Below the pieces are notes generated by a model, which saw only the letters and a program-made list of their open reading frames with translations, made no database searches and was not told where the DNA came from. From assembly GCF_001592305.1 (NCBI RefSeq), contig NZ_BCWR01000005.1, positions 372,001 to 436,000 on the forward strand: DNA of 64,000 nt, written 5' to 3'. The number at the start of each line of letters is the position of its first letter. Positions within the stretch are counted from its first letter, which is position 1. This DNA is from Hydrogenophaga taeniospiralis CCUG 15921. Its GTDB lineage: Bacteria; Pseudomonadota; Gammaproteobacteria; Burkholderiales; Burkholderiaceae_C. The position numbers were made by a program, and so were the translations under genes. Positions 58,342-64,000 of this stretch are shown here, piece by piece.

Positions 58342-59616
58342 TCACGCCGCGCGGTAACCGATGTCGCGGCGGAACTGCATGCCGTCAAAGCGGATGCGGT
58401 CGATCGCGTCATAGGCTCTGCGTTGGGCGCTGGCCACGGTGTCGCCCAGCGCGGTGACACACAGCACCCGGCCACCCGACGCCACCACATCCCCACTGGA
58501 CTCGCTGGTGCCGGCGTGGAACACCATGAGATCGGGCGCATCCGCCGGCAGGCCGGTGATGACGTCGCCCTTGCGCGGACTCAGCGGATAGCCTGCCGCT
58601 GCCAGCACCACGCCGAGCGCCACACGCGGGTCCCACTCCAGGGCGACCCGATCGAGCTCGCTGCGCGTGGCGGCCAGCAACACCTGCGCCAGGTTGCTCT
58701 TGAGGCGCATCATGATCGGCTGGGTTTCCGGGTCGCCCATGCGGCAGTTGAATTCCAGCGTCTTCACGCGGCCGTCGGGCGTGATCATCAGGCCGGCATA
58801 CAGGAAGCCGGTGTAGGGAATGCCGTCGGCCGCCATGCCGCGCAGCGTCGGCAGGATCACCTCGTCCATGGCCCGCTGGTGCACCTCGGGCGTGACCACC
58901 GGCGCGGGCGAATACGCGCCCATGCCACCGGTGTTCGGCCCCTGATCCGCGTCCAGCAGGCGCTTGTGGTCCTGGCTGGTGGCCAGCGCCAGTGCACGCA
59001 CGCCGTCGCACAGCACGATGAAGCTGGCCTCTTCGCCCGTGAGGAACTCCTCAATCACCACGCGCGCGCCGCCTTCGTTGTGGGCCACGCCCAGCGTGTT
59101 GTCCAGCAGCATGAAGTCGATCGCTTCGTGCGCTTCGGCGAGCGACATGGCCACCACCACGCCCTTGCCCGCCGCCAGGCCATCGGCCTTGATCACGATC
59201 GGTGCGCCCTTGGCATCCACAAAGGCGTGCGCCTGCACCGGGTCGGTGAAGGTCTGGTACTCGGCCGTGGGGATGCCGTGGCGCTGCATGAAGGCCTTGG
59301 AGAAGGCCTTGGAGCTTTCCAGCTGCGCGGCGGCTTTCGTAGGGCCGAAAATCGGCAGGCCATGGACACGGAACTCATCCACCACGCCCGCAGCCAGCGG
59401 GGCCTCTGGGCCGACCACCGTGAGCGCGACGTTGTTGGCCTGGGCCCATTCGCGCAGCGCCACCTTGTCCGTCACGGACAGGTTGGTCAGTTCGGCGTCC
59501 CGTGCGGTGCCGGCGTTGCCGGGTGCCACGAAGACCTGGCTCACGCCCTCGGACTGTTTCAGTTTCCACGCCAGCGCGTGCTCGCGGCCACCGCCGCCAA
59601 TCACCAGGACTTTCAA
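58342..59616 (-). CDS. purD: phosphoribosylamine-glycine ligase (GARS)
   Basis: This 424-residue ATP-grasp enzyme catalyses the second step of purine synthesis. I start at a TTG at 59616 giving the family start [20 protein letters not shown], with GGAG 9 bases upstream; another TTG four codons earlier is possible. Further motifs are [32 protein letters not shown] and [16 protein letters not shown] palindromic repeat lies between it and yebC. Confidence 0.95.
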   Translation of the reverse strand: MKVLVIGGGGREHALAWKLKQSEGVSQVFVAPGNAGTARDAELTNLSVTDKVALREWAQANNVALTVVGPEAPLAAGVVDEFRVHGLPIFGPTKAAAQLESSKAFSKAFMQRHGIPTAEYQTFTDPVQAHAFVDAKGAPIVIKADGLAAGKGVVVAMSLAEAHEAIDFMLLDNTLGVAHNEGGARVVIEEFLTGEEASFIVLCDGVRALALATSQDHKRLLDADQGPNTGGMGAYSPAPVVTPEVHQRAMDEVILPTLRGMAADGIPYTGFLYAGLMITPDGRVKTLEFNCRMGDPETQPIMMRLKSNLAQVLLAATRSELDRVALEWDPRVALGVVLAAAGYPLSPRKGDVITGLPADAPDLMVFHAGTSESSGDVVASGGRVLCVTALGDTVASAQRRAYDAIDRIRFDGMQFRRDIGYRAA

Positions 59617-59667
59617 ACCTATCTCCAAAATTCAATCACAGTGTCGGAGCGCAATGCCCCATCGAGA

Positions 59668-59747
59668 ACGCGGCGGAACCGGCTTTGCCGGACCGCATCG
59701 CGTTGCCCCCTGGGGGGGGTGACGCGCGCAGCGCGGCGCAGGGGGGA
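59668..59747. repeat. G/C-rich palindromic repeat between purD and yebC
   Basis: It contains GCGGAACCGGCTTTGCCGG, then GCCCCCTGGGGGGGGTGACG, then CGCGCAGCGCGGCGCAGGGG, the same motif order as the element at 22078-22150. It ends at the yebC stop codon. Confidence 0.75.
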
Positions 59748-60467
59748 TCACAGCTCGGCGTTGTGGAAGACTTCCTGCACGTCGTCCAGGTCTTCGAGCA
59801 CATCCAGCAGCTTCTGCATACGGGCGGCATCTTCACCGGTCAGTTCGATGGTGTTTTCAGGACGCATGGTCACCTCGGCCACCTCAGGCTTGAGGCCGGC
59901 AGCCTCCAGCGCGTTCTTCACCGCTTCGAAGTCGGTGTAGGCGGTCAGCACCTCGATGGCGCCGTCGTCATCGGTGATCACGTCTTCGGCGCCCGCTTCC
60001 AGCGCCACTTCCATGACCTGGTCTTCCGAAGTGCCGGGAGCGAAGATGATCTGGCCGCAGTGTTTGAACTGGAACGCCACCGAACCTTCGGTACCCAGGT
60101 TGCCGCCGAACTTGCTGAAGGCGTGGCGCACTTCGGCCACGGTGCGCACCTTGTTGTCGGTCATGGTGTCGACGATGATCGCCGCGCCGCCGATGCCGTA
60201 GCCTTCGTAACGGATTTCCTCCAGGGCCTGCCCTTCCAGATTGCCCGAGGCCTTATCCACGTTGTACTTGATGCGGTCGGCCGGCATGTTGGCGGCCTTG
60301 GCCTTGTCGATCGCCAGCCGCAAACGCGGGTTCATCGTCGGGTCACCGCCACCGGTGCGGGCGGCCACCGTGATCTCACGGATGACGCGCGTCCAGATCT
60401 TTCCCCGCTTTTCGTCCTGGCGACCCTTGCGGTGTTGAATATTTGCCCATTTGCTGTGTCCGGCCAC
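59748..60467 (-). CDS. yebC: YebC/PmpR family protein
   Basis: This 239-residue protein starts [20 protein letters not shown], the invariant family start. It has the three-domain YebC fold, with [20 protein letters not shown] and [17 protein letters not shown] in the middle and C-terminal domains. Members are annotated as transcription regulators, and more recently some are linked to translation of difficult peptide motifs. It is first of the leftward series and divergent from the HerA-like ATPase. Confidence 0.95.
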   Translation of the reverse strand: MAGHSKWANIQHRKGRQDEKRGKIWTRVIREITVAARTGGGDPTMNPRLRLAIDKAKAANMPADRIKYNVDKASGNLEGQALEEIRYEGYGIGGAAIIVDTMTDNKVRTVAEVRHAFSKFGGNLGTEGSVAFQFKHCGQIIFAPGTSEDQVMEVALEAGAEDVITDDDGAIEVLTAYTDFEAVKNALEAAGLKPEVAEVTMRPENTIELTGEDAARMQKLLDVLEDLDDVQEVFHNAEL

Positions 60468-60559
60468 GAAAGATTCCTTATCCCCGTTTCGGGTTTGATC
60501 TAATAAGCAGGCGATTTTACGTTTTCACCCACCTTGCCCCCAGAAGGACCCCATCCATC

Positions 60560-62107
60560 ATGGCCGAACCGATGCTGATTGCCCAGAACGCCACCACCCA
60601 GTGTCATCTGCTGCCGGGCCTGGCCAACCGACACGGCCTCATCACCGGCGCCACCGGCACCGGCAAGACCGTGACCCTGCAGACCCTGGCCGAGCAGTTC
60701 TCCAACATCGGCGTGCCGGTGTTCATGGCGGACGTGAAGGGCGACCTCACCGGCATCAGCCAGCTGGGCAGCTTCGGCGAAAAGATCAGCGCCGTGCTCA
60801 AGGACCGCGGCATCACCCTGCCCACCAGCCAGGCCTGCCCCGCCACGCTGTGGGATGTGTTCGGTGAACAGGGCCACCCGGTGCGGGCCACGGTGAGCGA
60901 CATGGGGCCGCTGCTGCTGGCGCGCATGCTCAACCTCAACGACACCCAGGCCGGCGTGCTCAACCTCGTGTTCAAGATCGCCGATGACAACGGCCTGCTG
61001 CTGCTGGATATGAAAGACCTGCGCACCATGCTGCAGCACGTGGGCGACAACGCCAAGCAGTTCACCACCGAATACGGCAACATCAGCGCGGCCAGCATCG
61101 GCGCCATCCAGCGCGGCCTGATGCAGGTCGAGCAGCAAGGCGGCGACCGGTTCTTTGGCGAGCCCATGCTCGACATCAGCGACTTCATGCAGACGGTGGA
61201 CGGCAAAGGCGTGGTCAACATCCTCGCCGCCGACAAGCTGATGAACTCACCGCGCCTGTACGCCACCTTTCTGCTGTGGATGCTGTCCGAGCTGTTCGAG
61301 CAGTTGCCCGAGATCGGTGACCCGGAAAAGCCCAAGCTGGTGTTTTTCTTCGACGAGGCCCACCTCCTGTTCAATGAAGCGCCGAAAGTGCTGATCGAGC
61401 GCATCGAGCTGGTGGTGCGCCTCGTGCGGTCCAAGGGCGTCGGCGTGTATTTCGTGACGCAGAACCCGCTGGACATTCCCGACAGCGTGCTCGGCCAGCT
61501 CGGCAACCGCGTGCAGCACGCCCTGCGTGCCTTCACCCCGCGCGACCAGAAAGCCGTGCGGGCAACGGCAGAGACCATGCGCCCCAAAGCCGGCCTGGAC
61601 ATCGAAGCCGCCATCACAGAACTCGCCGTGGGCGAAGCGCTGGTGAGCCTGCTCGACAGCAAGGGCCGTCCCAGCGAAACCGAGCGCGTGTATGTGGTGC
61701 CCCCGGGCAGCCAGCTCGGCCCCATCACCGCGCAACAGCGCCAGAGCCTGCTGCAGGGTTCGCTGGTGGCCGGGGTGTACGAAAAAGAGGTGGATCGCGA
61801 AAGCGCCCACGAAATCCTGCGTGCCCATGTGGACGCACGCACCGCCCCAGCGGAGCCCGAGGCGGCTGGCGTGCCCAAAACCCCGCGCATTCCAGGTGTG
61901 GCGAAACAGCCTGCCGAAGCGGCTGGCAGCGGCGGCATTGGCGGCATGTTGAATGAGGCCCTGTTCGGTCGCACGGGTCCACGCGGCGGCCAATACGACG
62001 GCCTGGTGCAAACCATGGCCAAGACCGCGGCCCGCAGCGTCGCCAGCGGGATCGGCCGGCAGATCGTGCGGGGGGTGTTGGGAAGCTTGTTGGGCGGCAA
62101 ACGCTGA
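60560..62107 (+). CDS. HerA-like helicase/ATPase, DUF853 family
   Basis: This 515-residue protein starts at the ATG at 60560 ([20 protein letters not shown]). Walker A is [20 protein letters not shown], followed by [16 protein letters not shown]. Walker B is [16 protein letters not shown], and an arginine-finger-like [20 protein letters not shown] is also seen. The Gly-rich C-terminal part (about 440-515) is typical of the DUF853/YjgR group. FtsK-HerA fold ATPases pump or process DNA; the substrate of this group is not known. No NurA-like nuclease is adjacent. Confidence 0.92.
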   Translation: MAEPMLIAQNATTQCHLLPGLANRHGLITGATGTGKTVTLQTLAEQFSNIGVPVFMADVKGDLTGISQLGSFGEKISAVLKDRGITLPTSQACPATLWDVFGEQGHPVRATVSDMGPLLLARMLNLNDTQAGVLNLVFKIADDNGLLLLDMKDLRTMLQHVGDNAKQFTTEYGNISAASIGAIQRGLMQVEQQGGDRFFGEPMLDISDFMQTVDGKGVVNILAADKLMNSPRLYATFLLWMLSELFEQLPEIGDPEKPKLVFFFDEAHLLFNEAPKVLIERIELVVRLVRSKGVGVYFVTQNPLDIPDSVLGQLGNRVQHALRAFTPRDQKAVRATAETMRPKAGLDIEAAITELAVGEALVSLLDSKGRPSETERVYVVPPGSQLGPITAQQRQSLLQGSLVAGVYEKEVDRESAHEILRAHVDARTAPAEPEAAGVPKTPRIPGVAKQPAEAAGSGGIGGMLNEALFGRTGPRGGQYDGLVQTMAKTAARSVASGIGRQIVRGVLGSLLGGKR

Positions 62108-62153
62108 CCCGGCGACTTTTCCGCCCTTCCCTGCGAACTTTCCGGCTCCCTGC

Positions 62154-62645
62154 GTGGGTCTGCTCAAAACACTGCTGTACGGCCTGCTCGCCCTGGCCGT
62201 TGTGCTCCTGATCGGCGCCCAATTCGACTGGTTCAGCGGCCATCAGCCTTCGGATCTCGGTGTGAGGCAAGGTCGACTGAAGCCGCCGTCCCTCACGCGC
62301 AACAGCGTCTCCAGCCAGGCCGATCTGTATCCGGACCACCCCCAACGGGCCCACGCTCTCATTCCGCCCCTGCCCCTCAAACATGGCGACGCCGCCGCCT
62401 CGCTGCGCACGCTGGCCGCCGTGCTGCAGGGGCAGCCCGGCATCACGCTGGTCGAACAGCGGCCGGACTACCTCTACGCGCAGGCCCGGACACGCTGGCT
62501 CAGATTCGTGGACGACCTCGAGTTCTGGTTCAATCCGGCGCGGGGCGTGATCGAGGTGCGCAGCGCAAGCCGCCTGGGCAGAGAGGACACCGGTCTGAAC
62601 CGCCGACGCATGGAACACATCCGCGCGGCCTATCTGCGTCAATGA
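62154..62645 (+). CDS. DUF1499 domain membrane protein
   Basis: This 163-residue protein starts at the GTG at 62154 (VGLLKTLLYGLLALAVVLLI). One N-terminal membrane helix is followed by a DUF1499 domain (TRWLRFVDDLEFWFNPARGV; EVRSASRLGREDTGLNRRRM). This domain is widespread and its function unknown. The longer upstream frame is Arg/Trp/Pro-rich and overlaps the HerA-like gene, so it is rejected. Confidence 0.85.
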   Translation: MGLLKTLLYGLLALAVVLLIGAQFDWFSGHQPSDLGVRQGRLKPPSLTRNSVSSQADLYPDHPQRAHALIPPLPLKHGDAAASLRTLAAVLQGQPGITLVEQRPDYLYAQARTRWLRFVDDLEFWFNPARGVIEVRSASRLGREDTGLNRRRMEHIRAAYLRQ

Positions 62646-62706
62646 GCCACCTGCAAAACCGATTCCCCATCGGCAGCCCATCAAACCACCTTCTCCTGGA
62701 TGCTTC

Positions 62707-63480
62707 ATGCCTCAAAAAAAGACCCCCTCCCGTGCCGCCATGCTGCTGCTCACCGCGGTGCTCAGCGCCTGTGGCGGTGGCGACTCTGACGATGGTTCGG
62801 GAAACGCCACATCGGCGCTCAGGGTCGCGAGCTGTGGCGGCGAAGGTGGCCCGCTGCGCATCATGCCCCTGGGCGATTCGGTCACCCAGGCCGAGGCGGG
62901 ACACAACAGCTACCGCCGGGTGCTCTGGCAACGCCTGAACGCCGCGGGCTGCTCGGTGGACCTGGTGGGCAGCCGCACCGGCGTCTCCAGCGGCTACCGC
63001 GACAGCCCACAAACCAGCGCCCCCAACCCCGATTTCGACCAGGACCACGAAGGCTATTGGGACTACCATGCCCACGAACTGGCGCCCCTGGTAGCCGGCA
63101 AGGTCGGCAACGCCCGCCCCGACGTGGTCTTGCTCCACCTGGGCACCAACGACGTGCTCAATGGCCAGAGCGCCGCCGGCATCATCGCGGAGCTGGGAAG
63201 CGTGATCGACGCTATCCGGGCAGGCAAGGCCGACACCCACATCGTGCTGGCCAAGATCATTCCGGCCGCCCCCGACACCGCAGGAACAGCGGCACTGAAC
63301 CGCGGCATCGACGGCCTGGCGGCGTCGCGCAACTCAGCGCTCTCGCCCATCGCCGTGGTGAACCAGGCTGCGGGTTATTCGGTGGCGGACAACTACGACG
63401 GCGTCCACCCGAACGCCAGCGGTGAGGCCAAACTCGGCAACAAATGGGCCGACACCGTGCTGGCCTGGCGGACGCACTGA
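62707..63480 (+). CDS. SGNH/GDSL-type hydrolase lipoprotein
   Basis: This 257-residue protein has a lipoprotein signal (AAMLLLTAVLSAC, Cys 22) and a Gly/Asp-rich linker. The SGNH catalytic blocks are block I IMPLGDSVTQAEAGHNSYRR (Ser nucleophile), block III LLHLGTNDVLNG and block V DNYDGVHPNASGEAKL (Asp/His). It is a secreted, membrane-anchored esterase or acyl hydrolase; the substrate could be carbohydrate acetyl groups or lipids. It is convergent with clpA. Confidence 0.9.
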   Translation: MPQKKTPSRAAMLLLTAVLSACGGGDSDDGSGNATSALRVASCGGEGGPLRIMPLGDSVTQAEAGHNSYRRVLWQRLNAAGCSVDLVGSRTGVSSGYRDSPQTSAPNPDFDQDHEGYWDYHAHELAPLVAGKVGNARPDVVLLHLGTNDVLNGQSAAGIIAELGSVIDAIRAGKADTHIVLAKIIPAAPDTAGTAALNRGIDGLAASRNSALSPIAVVNQAAGYSVADNYDGVHPNASGEAKLGNKWADTVLAWRTH

Positions 63481-63498
63481 CCGCTCAACAGCCCCAAA

Positions 63499-63530
63499 AA
63501 CAAAGGCCCGGATGTCCGGGCCTTTGTTTT
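63499..63530. terminator. bidirectional rho-independent terminator
   Basis: AACAAAGGCCCGGA pairs over 14 bp with TCCGGGCCTTTGTT around a 2-base loop, with A- and T-runs on both sides. It lies between the convergent SGNH and clpA genes. Confidence 0.92.
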
Positions 63531-63552
63531 GTGTGCGCCAGGGCGCCCGGCA

Positions 63553-64000
63553 TCAACCCGCCGTGGCCTCTTCCGGCTTGGCCTTGCCTTCTTTCTTCGG
63601 CAGCGGCTGGATGTCGAGCTTGACTTCCTGGGTTTCCTTGCCGGCTTCGTCGGTCTTGGTTTCCAGGTCCACCGTGAGCCGGCCGCCTTCGGTCAGGCGC
63701 CCGAACAGCAGTTCGTCCGCCAGAGCACGACGGATCGTGTCCTGGATCAGCCGCTGCATCGGACGTGCGCCCATGAGCGGATCGAAGCCCTTCTTGGCCA
63801 AGTGCTTGCGCAACGCATCGGTGAAGGTGACTTCCACCTTCTTCTCGGTCAACTGGCCTTCGAGCTGCAGCAGGAACTTGTCCACCACGCGCATGATGAC
63901 GTTCTCGTCCAGCGCCTTGAAGCCCACGATGGCGTCCAGACGGTTGCGGAACTCCGGCGTGAACAAGCGCTTGATGTCGGCCATCTCGTCGCCAGCCTCG
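63553..64000 (-). CDS. clpA: ATP-dependent Clp protease ATP-binding subunit ClpA (C-terminus only)
   Basis: The frame is open at the right edge, so only the last 149 codons are seen. IKRLFTPEFRNRLDAIVGFK and HLAKKGFDPLMGARPMQRLI are from the second AAA+ module (sensor 2 GARPMQR) of ClpA. The tail after about 110 (KTDEAGKETQEVKLDIQPLP) is acidic/basic and species-variable. ClpA unfolds proteins for ClpP. clpS and the N-terminal half would lie beyond the window. Confidence 0.95.
   Translation of the reverse strand, partial: EAGDEMADIKRLFTPEFRNRLDAIVGFKALDENVIMRVVDKFLLQLEGQLTEKKVEVTFTDALRKHLAKKGFDPLMGARPMQRLIQDTIRRALADELLFGRLTEGGRLTVDLETKTDEAGKETQEVKLDIQPLPKKEGKAKPEEATAG

Noticed and set aside
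57378..58541. Longer hemF start upstream of 58292
   Set aside because: The extension would run into purD and has no HemF similarity; [19 protein letters not shown] is the normal beginning.

Overview
The window is a high-GC, gene-dense bacterial chromosome segment. Gene content and order (purD-yebC next to hemF-nadD-rsfS-rlmH-maf-rng; smc-zipA-like-ligA; dapC-dapD-pilU-dapE-prmB) and the G/C-rich intergenic palindromes suggest a betaproteobacterium of the Burkholderiales, most likely family Comamonadaceae (Hydrogenophaga-like). The genus is an inference from memory of gene order, not a measured result.

Layout. 1-6.6 kb: a TIR-domain membrane protein cut by the window edge, a DUF808 membrane protein and purL. 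6.7-10.3 kb: map and glnD. 10.3-16.3 kb: a complete RND tripartite efflux operon (pump, adaptor, outer-membrane lipoprotein) convergent with glnD across a palindrome-rich gap. 16.4-19.9 kb: def, a small cytochrome c, and an exported serine protease translationally coupled to an FHA-domain membrane protein. 19.9-26.9 kb: ligA, a ZipA-like division gene and smc. 27.1-34.6 kb: a dap/lysine operon with pilU inserted in it, then prmB and an ABC-F ATPase. 34.7-35.4 kb: two small membrane or exported proteins.

35.36-44.95 kb is an integrated element of about 9.5 kb sitting in a tRNA-Lys(UUU) gene, bounded by a 111-bp direct repeat with 3 mismatches. It carries a tyrosine integrase, an AlpA/Xis-like protein, a winged-helix initiator-like gene with four evenly spaced 15-bp palindromic iterons inside its coding sequence, an HK97-type major capsid protein, a P27-type small terminase, a second Nu1-like HTH protein, an HNH nuclease followed by a cos-like G-tract region, and a low-GC cargo gene on the opposite strand. 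No large terminase, portal, protease, tail, lysis or primase/helicase gene is visible. This is the pattern of a phage satellite (a capsid-encoding, PICI-like island), and it is the most interesting object in the window.

45-53 kb: tcdA, a YeeE/YedE transporter, cpoB-pal-tolB (without tolQRA), an MsbA-type exporter and an outer-membrane barrel. 53-60.5 kb: a leftward housekeeping series (yebC, purD, hemF, nadD, rsfS, rlmH, maf, rng), in which rsfS has a histone-H1-like tail. 60.5-64 kb: a HerA/DUF853 ATPase, a DUF1499 protein, an SGNH lipoprotein and the C-terminal end of clpA.

A family of G/C-rich palindromic repeats occurs at 22.1, 29.2 and 59.7 kb. A related element is inserted in frame inside purL, adding about 26 residues.
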